Below, piece after piece: positions 27,317 to 35,860 of a DNA stretch of 64,000 nucleotides (position 1 is the first letter of the stretch; each line of letters opens with the position of its first letter). Source of the stretch: Pseudodonghicola xiamenensis DSM 18339 (GTDB lineage: Bacteria; Pseudomonadota; Alphaproteobacteria; Rhodobacterales; Rhodobacteraceae); assembly GCF_000429365.1 (NCBI RefSeq), contig NZ_AUBS01000002.1, positions 186,001 through 250,000 on the forward strand. The letters are read 5' to 3'. A program made the translations under genes and the position numbers. The notes below the pieces were generated by a model, which was not told the origin of the DNA, searched no databases, and saw only the letters and a list, made by a program, of their open reading frames with translations.

Positions 27317-28174
27317 TCAGTTCCCCAGCTTGGCGTGCACCTCGTCCAGGTCGATCTCGCCCACAGGCATCTTGTTCGAAGGATCGAAGGGATCGTACTT
27401 GAACAGCTCGAAATCGCGTTTGTAGATCTCATAGACCAGATGCATCGACAGATCGTCGAAATAATCCTCGACCGGATGCGCCCGCTTGGGGCCGTGACCT
27501 TCGCTTTCGTTGAACCGCGGGATCGTCGCCAGATCGACCGAATGCGGGGTCTTGACTGCGTCCAGCACCACCTGCATGCCCTCGTTGAACTTCTCGGTCC
27601 AGAAGATGTGGTCATAGCGACCACCGTTGACGATGAAGGTCGAGACATGGCCCGACATCGCCGACCAGTGGATGTCGGGATCCATCGGTCGGCGCCACCG
27701 AATGGTGTCGCGGGCGAACAGCAGGAAACGGCGAAAGCTCTTGATCTGATCGAATTCCTGCTTGCCATCCTCACCACCGACCTCGATCCCATAGGTATAG
27801 GTCAGCTTCGGCACCAGATTGCCGCGATACCGGCTGCCGTTGCGCTGGATGCCGCAGATCTTGTCAAAGAACGAACTCAGGATCCGCGTATAGGGATTGC
27901 GCACGCAGGTGAAGGCATAGGAGTGATGCCCCTGCACGTTGCGGCTGATCGGCTCGTGGCTGCCTTCCTGCGCCCATTTATAAAGGCCCTCGGTGGCATC
28001 ATGGATGTCACCGTCGAAGAACCGGCCGTGATCGGAATAGAACATGATCTGCCCGATCGTCGAACAGGCGCATTTCGGGACGACCCGATACACCATGCTT
28101 TCACTCTCGGTCATCCAGGTGCCGGGAAACCCCATCTGCGCTTGCCTCCATGCCTGCGGCTCCAGTCCTGACAT
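27317..28174 (-). CDS. Sulfotransferase family protein (type 2, PAPS-dependent)
   Basis: The 285-residue cytoplasmic protein contains the 5'-phosphosulfate-binding loop [17 protein letters not shown] (about residues 30-46) and the 3'-phosphate-binding [17 protein letters not shown] (about 92-108), the two PAPS signatures of the carbohydrate sulfotransferase 2 family. It would place sulfate on a polysaccharide or glycan. It is divergent from a family-14 glycosyltransferase gene 108 bases away, suggesting they modify the same glycan. The start ATG at 28174 is the first; a later Met (MGFPGTW) is possible. Confidence 0.85.
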   Translation of the reverse strand: MSGLEPQAWRQAQMGFPGTWMTESESMVYRVVPKCACSTIGQIMFYSDHGRFFDGDIHDATEGLYKWAQEGSHEPISRNVQGHHSYAFTCVRNPYTRILSSFFDKICGIQRNGSRYRGNLVPKLTYTYGIEVGGEDGKQEFDQIKSFRRFLLFARDTIRWRRPMDPDIHWSAMSGHVSTFIVNGGRYDHIFWTEKFNEGMQVVLDAVKTPHSVDLATIPRFNESEGHGPKRAHPVEDYFDDLSMHLVYEIYKRDFELFKYDPFDPSNKMPVGEIDLDEVHAKLGN

Positions 28175-28282
28175 CGCGCCGGGCCTGCGCCGTCAAAAAA
28201 CCAAATTATCGGTGTTTATTCAATCGAACTTCATCTTTATCTACCTGAAGAAAGATCAGTTAACGGTACATCCTGTTTGGCC

Positions 28283-29860
28283 ATGGCGAAAATCGCGTAC
28301 ATCCTGCTGTGTCACAAGGACCCCGACGCCATTGTCATGCAGGCGCAGCGGATCACCGATGCCGGCGACTATATCGCGATCCATTTCGATGCCCGCGCCC
28401 CGCAAGAGGCCTATCGCAGCATCCGCCGTGCACTAGCCGACAATCCAAATGTCACCTTCGCCCGCCCGCGCATCCGCTGCGGCTGGGGGGAATGGTCGCT
28501 GGTTCAGGCCACGCTGAACGCGGTCGAAGCGGCCGAGCAGGCCTTTCCGCGCGCCACCCATTTCTACATGCTTTCGGGCGACTGCATGCCGATCAAGACG
28601 GCAGAATATGCACACCGTTTCCTTGACGAACATGACACCGACTATATCGAAAGCTTCGATTTCTTCGATAGCGACTGGATCAAGACCGGCATCAAGGAAG
28701 ATCGGCTGATTTATCGTCATTTCCTGAACGAGCGGAAACACAAGCGGCTATTCTATGCCGGGCTCAACCTGCAACGGAAACTGGGGCTCAGGCGTGCCAT
28801 TCCCCATGACTTGCAAATCCAGATCGGCAGCCAGTGGTGGTGCCTGCGACGGCGCACAATCGAATGGATCCTCGATTTCACCCGACAGCGCCGAGACGTG
28901 ATGCGGTTCTTCCGCACCACCTGGATCCCGGACGAGACCTTTTTTCAGACCCTGGTGCGCCATCTGGTCCCCGAAAACGAAATCGAAAGCCGCACCCTGA
29001 CCTTCCTGATGTTCTCGGACTATGGAATGCCCGTCAGCTTTTACAACGATCATTACGATCTGTTGGTGTCGCAGGACTTTCTTTTCGCCCGCAAGATCAG
29101 CCCAGAGGCGACCGAGCTGAAGCTCAGGCTGGGGCGGCTCTACGCCGCCCATGATGTGGAGTTCCGGATCTCCAACGAGGGCCGCAGCCTCTACAAGTTC
29201 CTGACCGGGCGCGGCCGGATCGGGCGGCGCTTCGGTCTGCGTTTCTGGGAGACCGAAAGCAGCCTGGGCCGCGAACGCGAACTGTTGATCGTGGTGTGCA
29301 AGAAGTGGCATGTCGCCAAAAGGCTGCTGGCACATATCCGCCAGCTCACCGAACTGCCGGCAGTGGATTATCTGTTCAACGAAGCTGACACGCCGCTGCC
29401 CGATCTGGGTGGCATCCAGACCACGCTGGAAAAACGCACCCGCCACCGCCGGGCGCTGATGCGGATGCTGTTCGACTATTTCGAAACCAACCGCCTGATC
29501 GTCTGCATGGATCCCTCGAACCTCGATCTGATGCAGGATTTCGCCTCGGACCGCTCCGAGACCCGGATACTCGAGATCGACTGCCAGTTCTCGGACGATT
29601 ACCTGATCGGCCACGCGCATCGGGTGGGGCTGGCCGGGGAACAGACCAGCGCGGCCACGCTGGAACGCATCCTGCCGACAATTCGCAACGATCTGACCTA
29701 TGAGACCGATCGGATTCGCGATGCCGACTTCCCCCATTACGGCCGGATCAGCGAAACCGCCCCGCCTGAGGAAAATGCCGAGAAAATCGCTGATTTTCTC
29801 AGCATTTCCCGCGATCAGGCCGAGCAGCTGGCCCGGACGGAATATCTGTTCGCCGACTGA
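28283..29860 (+). CDS. Family-14 glycosyltransferase (core-2/I-branching type) with C-terminal domain of unknown function
   Basis: The 525-residue protein begins with a GT14 domain (residues about 1-240): KIAYILLCHKDPDAIV, HFDARAP, WGEWSLVQATLNAVEAA, FYMLSGDCMPIK and GSQWWCLRRRTIEWIL, matching beta-1,6-GlcNAc/xylosyltransferases. The C-terminal half (about 290-525) has LIVVCKKWHVAKRLLAHI and a charged helical region; it resembles the domain found after GT14 in Rhodobacteraceae but has no assigned role. No signal peptide or membrane helix is seen. Start at ATG, six bases after a TTG. Confidence 0.85.
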   Translation: MAKIAYILLCHKDPDAIVMQAQRITDAGDYIAIHFDARAPQEAYRSIRRALADNPNVTFARPRIRCGWGEWSLVQATLNAVEAAEQAFPRATHFYMLSGDCMPIKTAEYAHRFLDEHDTDYIESFDFFDSDWIKTGIKEDRLIYRHFLNERKHKRLFYAGLNLQRKLGLRRAIPHDLQIQIGSQWWCLRRRTIEWILDFTRQRRDVMRFFRTTWIPDETFFQTLVRHLVPENEIESRTLTFLMFSDYGMPVSFYNDHYDLLVSQDFLFARKISPEATELKLRLGRLYAAHDVEFRISNEGRSLYKFLTGRGRIGRRFGLRFWETESSLGRERELLIVVCKKWHVAKRLLAHIRQLTELPAVDYLFNEADTPLPDLGGIQTTLEKRTRHRRALMRMLFDYFETNRLIVCMDPSNLDLMQDFASDRSETRILEIDCQFSDDYLIGHAHRVGLAGEQTSAATLERILPTIRNDLTYETDRIRDADFPHYGRISETAPPEENAEKIADFLSISRDQAEQLARTEYLFAD

Positions 29861-29884
29861 CGCGCGGCCAAGGCGCGCTGCGCC

Positions 29885-30526
29885 TCAGCCCCGCCGGCCA
29901 TCCAGCCAGCGCCGAAACCGGCTGCGCCGCTCGGCGATCGCCTCGCCGGCGATATCGACACGGTCCTCCAGATTCTCGAGCAGCGGGTCGATCCGGCGCT
30001 GCCGGAACCGCCGCCAGCGCACCCAGATCGCATAAACGATCGCGGCCAGCACCGTCAGGATGATAATATTGAACCAGGGGATCAGCCGCACATCGGGGCC
30101 GGCGACCGGGGTGATCCGCACCGCGTTCGGAAAGATCGACAGGAATTCATTGCGCCAGCCATAGTGCCGGATCGCCACCCATTTTGGATTTTCCGCCGTC
30201 GATTTCATGTCCACCGCCTCGGCCTGCAAGTTCGAACTGTTGACCTTGAAATAAGGCGGCCAGGACCAGGCGGTATCCTCGTTACGATAGACCATCACCT
30301 TGCCATTGGCCCCCCGCGTCTGAATGAAGAAGACATCCCGGTTGGTGGTATTGGGATCGCCGCCGACATCGTGCTGCGCCCAGAACCAGCTGTTTTCGCC
30401 CGGATCAATCCGCTTTTCATAGGTATCGGTGATCCGCGCGATATCCCGCTGCGGCAGGGTATAATGCAGGAATGCCCCGACTGCGGTCCAAAAGATCAGG
30501 ATGATTGCCCATTTGACATAGACCAT
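29885..30526 (-). CDS. DUF1523 family membrane protein
   Basis: The 213-residue protein has an N-terminal membrane helix (VKWAIILIFWTAVGAFLHYT), a periplasmic domain with TYEKRIDPGENSWFWAQHD, FFIQTRG and IRHYGWRNEFLSIFPNAV, then a second helix (IPWFNIIILTVLAAIVYAIWV) and a basic cytoplasmic tail. That pattern, including the YGWRN motif, fits DUF1523, a family common in Rhodobacteraceae with no known function. The following gene 10 bases upstream on the same strand encodes another small membrane protein, so the two probably act together. Confidence 0.85.
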   Translation of the reverse strand: MVYVKWAIILIFWTAVGAFLHYTLPQRDIARITDTYEKRIDPGENSWFWAQHDVGGDPNTTNRDVFFIQTRGANGKVMVYRNEDTAWSWPPYFKVNSSNLQAEAVDMKSTAENPKWVAIRHYGWRNEFLSIFPNAVRITPVAGPDVRLIPWFNIIILTVLAAIVYAIWVRWRRFRQRRIDPLLENLEDRVDIAGEAIAERRSRFRRWLDGRRG

Positions 30527-30536
30527 TACGGCGCCC

Positions 30537-30803
30537 TCAGGTGAAATTCGTGTAATAGACGAGTATGGCGATCAGCCCCAGGGGAACAATATAAACCCCC
30601 AGGATCAACTTGCGACGAAAAGACCGGTCGTATTTCGCCAGCCCGCGCCGGACAAAGACGTCCTGATCGCCAGTCAACCGGTTGCTTTGCCAGCGCGCGA
30701 TCAGCTTTTCCCGCCGACGACGGCGGGAATAGACCGACAGACCGATGTAGATCAGCGTCAGCACCACCAGCAACGGGATCAGCAGACGCAACAGCGCGAT
30801 CAT
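30537..30803 (-). CDS. Small two-helix membrane protein of unknown function
   Basis: The 88-residue protein starts MIALLRLLIPLLVVLTLIYI (first helix), continues with a very basic stretch SRRRRREKLIARWQ, and ends with a second helix (LILGVYIVPLGLIAILVYYT). An AAGGGG site precedes the chosen ATG. It is 10 bases upstream of the DUF1523 gene on the same strand, so likely a two-gene operon. I do not recognise a family beyond its association with DUF1523. Confidence 0.75.
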   Translation of the reverse strand: MIALLRLLIPLLVVLTLIYIGLSVYSRRRRREKLIARWQSNRLTGDQDVFVRRGLAKYDRSFRRKLILGVYIVPLGLIAILVYYTNFT

Positions 30804-31014
30804 GTCAAAGCCCCTTTCCCAGCCGGCCACCTCTTTTCTGTGATACGCGTGAGTGCAGGCTTCGGCAACCTGCGGCGCCTCACGCGCCTCGCTGCGAGAG
30901 GCGGCTTCAGCAAGGGGGAAACGTTCCCCCGAAACGGATGCCATCTTGTCTAAATACTGCGCGGCCGGCATCCTTGCTGCACTTTGATCTGATCCTTTTT
31001 TCGGAGAATTACCC

Positions 31015-31578
31015 ATGTTCCGGCATCATTTCATGCCCGCGGCCCTCGTTCTGGCCCTGACCACGCCCTTCGCTGCCGCGGATGAGATCACCGACGCGCT
31101 GACATCCGCGCTTGGCGCCTATCAGGACGGCGATGTCAAATACGCGCTGGAAGAACTCGACTATGCCAAACAGAAACTGACCGAATTGCAGGTCGATGCG
31201 CTGGCGCAATACCTCCCCGAAGCCCCCGCCGGCTATACGCGCGAGATGAACACCGAGATGAGCGCCGGCATGATGCTGATGGGCGGCGGCACCGGCGCCG
31301 AGGCCACCTATAGCAACGAGGCCGGCGACAGTTTCACCGTCACCCTGATCGCCGACAACCCGATGGTCGGCGCCATGGCCGGCATGCTGGGCAATCCGGC
31401 GGCGATCGGCGCCAAGGTGGAACGGATCGGGCGCCAGAAGATGATGCTGCAGGACGGCGAGGTGACCGGGCTGGTCGACAACCGCATTCTGGTGCAGGCC
31501 AAAGGCGAAGACACCGCGCTGATGCTCGAGGTGCTGAAAACCATGGACTTCCGCGCGCTGATGGATTTCGGTCGCTAA
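31015..31578 (+). CDS. Exported protein of unknown function
   Basis: The 187-residue precursor has a signal peptide ending at PFAAA and a mature region of about 165 residues. The N-terminal half is helical (ITDALTSALGAYQDGDVKYALEELDYAKQ), the rest is Gly/Met-rich with TVTLIADNPMVGAMAGMLG and repeated hydrophobic strands. No cysteines appear after the signal, so it is likely a soluble periplasmic protein. A GGAG site precedes the ATG. The family is not recognised. Confidence 0.8.
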   Translation: MFRHHFMPAALVLALTTPFAAADEITDALTSALGAYQDGDVKYALEELDYAKQKLTELQVDALAQYLPEAPAGYTREMNTEMSAGMMLMGGGTGAEATYSNEAGDSFTVTLIADNPMVGAMAGMLGNPAAIGAKVERIGRQKMMLQDGEVTGLVDNRILVQAKGEDTALMLEVLKTMDFRALMDFGR

Positions 31579-31585
31579 GGCAAAG

Positions 31586-31611
31586 GCCCCGCCCGATCCC
31601 CCGGGCGGGGC
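31586..31611 (+). terminator. Hairpin between convergent genes
   Basis: A perfect 10-bp stem GCCCCGCCCG / CGGGCGGGGC with a 6-base loop sits between two convergent stop codons at 31578 and 31622. There is no clear T run, but its position suggests transcription termination for either or both genes. Confidence 0.6.
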
Positions 31612-31621
31612 AGCGGAAGGA

Positions 31622-32830
31622 TCAGCCCACCACGTTGAAATCCGGGCCATAGGGGTAACCGGTGATATTCTCGGCCCCCGCGTCGGTGATCACCAGAATA
31701 TCGTGTTCCCGATAACCACCGGCGCCGGGCTGGCCCTGTGGTATGGTCAGCATCGGCTCCATGCTGATCACCATGCCCGGCTCGAGAACGGTGTCGATAT
31801 CCTCGCGCAGCTCAAGCCCCGCCTCGCGGCCATAGTAATGGCTGAGCACGCCGAAGGAATGACCATAGCCGAAGCTGCGATACTGCAGCAGGTCGCGTTC
31901 GGCGAAAAATGCGTTGATCGCATGGGTAACCTCGGCACAACTCGCCCCCGGCTTCAGCAGCGACATGCCATATTCATGCGCCGCGATATTGGCCTGCCAG
32001 ATCGCCAGACTGGCAGCATCGACCTCCTGCACGAACATGGTGCGTTCCAGCGCAGTGTAATAGCCCGAGATCATCGGAAAGGTGTTGAGGCTAAGGATAT
32101 CGCCCCGCTGCAACCGCCGCCCCGTCACCGGGTTATGCGCCCCGTCGGTGTTCAGCCCCGACTGGAACCACACCCAGGTGTCGCGATATTCGGCATCGGG
32201 AAAGCGTTTCGCGATCTCCAGCTCCATCGCATCGCGGCCGGCCATGGCGATGTCGATCTCGCGCGCGCCCAGCTTCACCGCCTCGCGGATGGCATAGCCA
32301 CCGACATCGGCCACCTGCGCGCCCTGACGGATCAGCGCAATTTCGGCCGGCGATTTGTACATCCTCTGGCGCATGGTTGCCGGCGCCATGTCCACCATCG
32401 TCAACGGCTCGAGGAAATCCTCCATCCGGTCGCGCTGCGCCAGGGTCAGATGATCGCCCTCATAGCCCACCACCTGATCCCTGCCCGCGACCGAGACCAC
32501 CGCGCGCCAGAAATTGTCGCGCGCCCAGTCGGTATAGGTGAGGTTGTCGCAAAAGCCCCGCCGCCAGGGCTGGCCCGCGTCAATGCCGGCGCTGACGGTG
32601 ACGGCCTTGTCCTCGGTCACGACCAGCGCATAGGGGCGCCCGAAGGAACAGTAGAGAAAGCCCGAATAATAGGCGATGCCCTGCATCGAGGTCAGAACAC
32701 AGACACTGGCGCCGGCCTCTTCCATCGCGGCGCGCAGACCGTTCAGACGGGCCTGATATTCGGTATCGGCGAAGGGCAGCGGCGCCTTGTCGCCATTATG
32801 AAAACGAGAGAACTCGGGACGTGCGGTCAT
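31622..32830 (-). CDS. Creatinase (creatine amidinohydrolase), M24 fold
   Basis: The 402-residue enzyme is close to the 403-residue Pseudomonas creatinase. Strongly conserved segments are FLYCSFGRPYALVVTED, DAGQPWRR, FQSGLNTDGAHNPVTGRR (with the catalytic His equivalent to His232), FGYGHSFGVLSHYYGREAG, and GGYREHDILV. The pita-bread fold is shared with aminopeptidase P but this branch binds creatine, giving sarcosine and urea. Start chosen at the ATG preceded by GGAGGG. No sarcosine oxidase or urease is nearby, so the physiological substrate is inferred from homology only. Confidence 0.85.
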   Translation of the reverse strand: MTARPEFSRFHNGDKAPLPFADTEYQARLNGLRAAMEEAGASVCVLTSMQGIAYYSGFLYCSFGRPYALVVTEDKAVTVSAGIDAGQPWRRGFCDNLTYTDWARDNFWRAVVSVAGRDQVVGYEGDHLTLAQRDRMEDFLEPLTMVDMAPATMRQRMYKSPAEIALIRQGAQVADVGGYAIREAVKLGAREIDIAMAGRDAMELEIAKRFPDAEYRDTWVWFQSGLNTDGAHNPVTGRRLQRGDILSLNTFPMISGYYTALERTMFVQEVDAASLAIWQANIAAHEYGMSLLKPGASCAEVTHAINAFFAERDLLQYRSFGYGHSFGVLSHYYGREAGLELREDIDTVLEPGMVISMEPMLTIPQGQPGAGGYREHDILVITDAGAENITGYPYGPDFNVVG

Positions 32831-33099
32831 CAAAGACCCTCCTTTGCAGAAAGGTCCCGGCGTACAGGACTGAAAATTCGGACCGCTTTCCGGGCGAAAT
32901 GCTGATTGCGGAAAGAAGGCGACGCCATCGCCGGGTCCGGTGCCAGATTGGCGTGCTCTGCCTCAGTGCGCAAGCCCGTTTACCGTGCCAAGCGCGACAC
33001 AGGCTTTGCATCCGGCCCGCGCAGGCTCTACCTAATGCAGCAGACCCGGACGGGGCGCCGAACGCCCTGCCCCACCACGACAGGACTGAGGACAACGCC

Positions 33100-34575
33100 A
33101 TGCTCGACGCGCCCACCAATCTGAAAGCCCTCCTGAAGGATCCCACGCTTCTGGCAACCGAGGCCTATATCGGCGGCAAATGGGTTGCCGGCGATCAGGG
33201 CAGCTTCGAAGTGCTGAACCCCGCGCGTGGCGATGTCGTCGCCGAAGTCGCCGACCTGAGCCGCATGCAGGTGGCCGGCGCCATCGACGCCGCCTATGCG
33301 GCGCAAAAGGACTGGGCCGCCTGGACCGGCAAGGAACGCGCCAACGTGCTGCGCAAATGGTACGATCTGATGATGGAAAACGCCGATGATCTGGCCACCA
33401 TCCTGACCGCCGAGATGGGCAAGCCCCTGCCCGAGGCGAAGGGCGAGATCGTCTATGGTGCCTCTTTCGTCGAATTCTTCGCTGAAGAGGCCAAGCGCAT
33501 CTATGGCGAAACCATCCCCGGCCATCAACGCGACAAGCGCATCACCGTGATCAAGCAGCCGATCGGGGTGGCCGCCTCGATCACGCCGTGGAACTTCCCC
33601 AATGCGATGATCACCCGCAAGGCTGCCCCGGCGCTGGCCGCCGGCTGCGCCTTCGTCGCCCGCCCGGCAGAAGACACACCGCTGTCGGCCATCGCCCTGG
33701 CGGTTCTGGCCGAGCGCGCCGGCATCCCCGCCGGTGTCTTCAACGTGCTGCCCTCGACCGGCTCCTCCGAGATCGGCAAGGAATTCTGCGAAAACCCCAA
33801 GGTCCGCAAGCTGACGTTCACCGGGTCGACCGAGGTGGGCCGCATCCTGCTGCGTCAGGCCGCCGATCAGGTGATGAAATGTTCGATGGAACTGGGCGGG
33901 AATGCGCCCTTCATCGTCTTCGACGACGCCGATCTGGATGAAGCCGTCGAAGGCGCGATGATGTGCAAGTTCCGCAACAACGGCCAGACCTGCGTCTGCG
34001 CCAACCGGATCTATGTGCAGGCCGGCGTCTATGACGCCTTCGCCGAAAAGCTGAAGGAAGCCACCGAAAAACTGGTGATCGGCGACGGGCTGGACGACGG
34101 CGTCACCACCGGCCCGCTGATCAACCAGGAGGCGATCGACAAGGTGCTGGAGCACCTGGGCGACGTCACCGAAAAAGGGGGCACCATCCTGACCGGCGGA
34201 CACCGGTCGAACCTGGGCGCGAACTTCTTCGAACCCACCGTGGTCACCGGCGTGACACAGGCCATGAAGGTCGCCAAAGAGGAAACCTTCGGCCCGCTGG
34301 CACCGCTGTTCAAATTCGAAGATGTCGACGAGGTCATCGAAATGGCCAACGATACGATCTTCGGTCTGGCCGCCTATTTCTATGCCAAGGATCTGAGCCG
34401 GGTCTACAAAGTGGCCGAAGCCCTGGAATATGGCATCGTCGGCGTCAACACCGGCATCATCTCGACCGAGGTGGCCCCCTTCGGCGGCGTCAAGCAATCC
34501 GGCCTTGGCCGCGAAGGCAGCCACCACGGCATCGAGGACTATCTGGAAATGAAATATATCTGCATGGCAGTCTAA
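33100..34575 (+). CDS. gabD: Succinate-semialdehyde dehydrogenase (NAD(P)+), GabD family
   Basis: The 491-residue aldehyde dehydrogenase has TPWNFPNAMITRKAAPALAA (nucleotide fold), TFTGSTEVGR, ELGGNAPFIVFDDADL, and the catalytic cysteine in NNGQTCVCANRIYV, the CVC arrangement seen in GabD proteins that allows redox control. It oxidises succinate semialdehyde to succinate in 4-aminobutyrate breakdown. Its stop overlaps the convergent globin stop by 3 bases. The long in-frame upstream extension in the ORF is discarded because family similarity begins at LKDPTLL. Confidence 0.93.
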   Translation: MLDAPTNLKALLKDPTLLATEAYIGGKWVAGDQGSFEVLNPARGDVVAEVADLSRMQVAGAIDAAYAAQKDWAAWTGKERANVLRKWYDLMMENADDLATILTAEMGKPLPEAKGEIVYGASFVEFFAEEAKRIYGETIPGHQRDKRITVIKQPIGVAASITPWNFPNAMITRKAAPALAAGCAFVARPAEDTPLSAIALAVLAERAGIPAGVFNVLPSTGSSEIGKEFCENPKVRKLTFTGSTEVGRILLRQAADQVMKCSMELGGNAPFIVFDDADLDEAVEGAMMCKFRNNGQTCVCANRIYVQAGVYDAFAEKLKEATEKLVIGDGLDDGVTTGPLINQEAIDKVLEHLGDVTEKGGTILTGGHRSNLGANFFEPTVVTGVTQAMKVAKEETFGPLAPLFKFEDVDEVIEMANDTIFGLAAYFYAKDLSRVYKVAEALEYGIVGVNTGIISTEVAPFGGVKQSGLGREGSHHGIEDYLEMKYICMAV

Positions 34576-34976
34576 GCCGCAAGTTCGGCCAGGCGCTGGT
34601 TGAAACGGGTAAACACGTCGATCCAGCGCCGCAACTCCTCAGCACTGAGACGATCCGCAAGGGTCGTCTTGAACGCCTCCGCCAAGGCCTGATTGCCCAC
34701 TCGATAGTGCTCGGGCCTGACCCCCAGAGTGCGATGTCGCGTTGCAAGCTGCTGCGCCACTTGCTCCATCACCCCATCGCATTCAGCGCCGAGCGCCACC
34801 TGCGTCAGGAATGTCGCGAAAAGCTCCTTCCGGCGACCATAATTGTGGGGAAAGAACTGGCGCATTTCCGGCGCCGTAAGAAACACTTTGTCAAAGAACT
34901 GATCGGCAATCGCGGCCTTCTTCCCGAAGACCAGAGGCAGGGTTTTTCTCAACCCCTCTGTCGTCGCTAAAATCAT
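34572..34976 (-). CDS. Single-domain bacterial globin
   Basis: The 134-residue protein is the heme domain alone, without the reductase part of flavohaemoglobin. The proximal histidine is in TRHRTLGVRPEHYRVG (His81, aligning to His85 of Vitreoscilla haemoglobin). Position B10, Tyr29 in that protein, is occupied here by Phe (ADQFFDKVF), so ligand binding may differ. Start placed at MILATTEGL with an AAGAGG site; a longer in-frame start would add a spurious hydrophobic leader. It converges on gabD. Confidence 0.85.
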   Translation of the reverse strand: MILATTEGLRKTLPLVFGKKAAIADQFFDKVFLTAPEMRQFFPHNYGRRKELFATFLTQVALGAECDGVMEQVAQQLATRHRTLGVRPEHYRVGNQALAEAFKTTLADRLSAEELRRWIDVFTRFNQRLAELAA

Positions 34977-35114
34977 GTTACAAACCTCTTTTAACTCAAC
35001 CTTTGCAAGAAATACGGTAACAAGAAGTAAACATATCATAACACACTTGATGCCCCCACGCGTTGCCAGCCAGAGAAGGCAATTTACGCTGGGCGCCCGG
35101 ACAGTCTGGCACAA

Positions 35115-35147
35115 GAAGAGGGCGCAAGCGATATTACTTGCGCCCTC
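35115..35147 (-). terminator. Terminator of hsp20
   Basis: On the minus strand an 11-bp stem GAGGGCGCAAG / CTTGCGCCCTC with an 8-base loop is followed by TTCTTG. It lies 67 bases after the hsp20 stop and before the globin promoter region. Confidence 0.8.
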
Positions 35148-35213
35148 GTCCTTACTCATCATCCCGTTCCTCGATCGCCGGGACAGCGATCGAAACAGCC
35201 GGACGGCCTGCTA

Positions 35214-35696
35214 TCAGTTCACAGCCTTGGCCTCGACCACGTCGGCATCAGCAGGCGCAGCCTGCGACGGGGCGGCCGATGCAATCTGAATCCGGCGCGG
35301 CTTCAGCGCCTCGGGCACTTCGCGCTTCAGGTCGATATGGAGCATCCCGTTCTCATGGGTGGCTCCGGTCACCCGCACATGATCGGCCAAGGTGAACCTG
35401 CGTTCAAAGGCGCGAGTAGCGATGCCACGATGAAGATAGGTGCGCGCACCGTCCTCCTCGGCTTTCCTGGCCGAAACGATCAGCGCATGATCGCGCACTT
35501 CGACCGAAAGATCGGCTTCGGAAAAGCCGGCCACCGCGATCGAAATGCGATAGGCATCGGCGGCGGTCTTTTCGATGTTATAGGGCGGATAGCTGGACTG
35601 GCCGACATCATTGGCCATAACGCGATCCATAAGATCGGCAATCTGGTCAAAGCCAACGGTGGCACGGTTCAGCGGGGCGAAATCAAAACTACGCAT
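35214..35696 (-). CDS. Hsp20/alpha-crystallin family small heat-shock protein
   Basis: The 160-residue protein starts MRSFDFAPLNRATVGFDQI, the IbpA-type N-terminus, followed by YPPYNIEKTAADAYRISIAVAGF (start of the alpha-crystallin domain) and ENGMLHIDLKREVPEALKP, where the conserved GxLxI sits. It holds unfolding proteins for refolding by the Hsp70 system. A long leader and a heat-shock-type promoter lie upstream (35801-35829), implying heat induction. Confidence 0.95.
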   Translation of the reverse strand: MRSFDFAPLNRATVGFDQIADLMDRVMANDVGQSSYPPYNIEKTAADAYRISIAVAGFSEADLSVEVRDHALIVSARKAEEDGARTYLHRGIATRAFERRFTLADHVRVTGATHENGMLHIDLKREVPEALKPRRIQIASAAPSQAAPADADVVEAKAVN

Positions 35697-35800
35697 GTGT
35701 CGTCATCCTCATGTTGCGAGCGATTCACGAAAGCGCCCTCCGGTTTCGGACGGGCAATGAAACCCTTGACCCCAAATTTGGCGGCCCGGGTATGCATCCG

Positions 35801-35829
35801 ATGTGGGAAGTCGATTTGCGGGTTTCAAG
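35801..35829 (-). promoter_or_regulatory. Sigma-32 (RpoH)-type promoter for hsp20
   Basis: On the minus strand CTTGAAA (35829-35823) and CCCACAT (35807-35801) are separated by 15 bases, close to the heat-shock consensus CTTGAA and CCCCAT. Transcription would start around 35793, giving a leader of nearly 100 bases before the hsp20 ATG. A TCGCT sequence in the leader lies about 13 bases ahead of the GAGGA ribosome site, a hint of a ROSE-like thermometer, but I did not fold it. Confidence 0.55.
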
Positions 35830-35860
35830 CCCCTGGAAGAGGACAGGTTTTGACGTTTTC

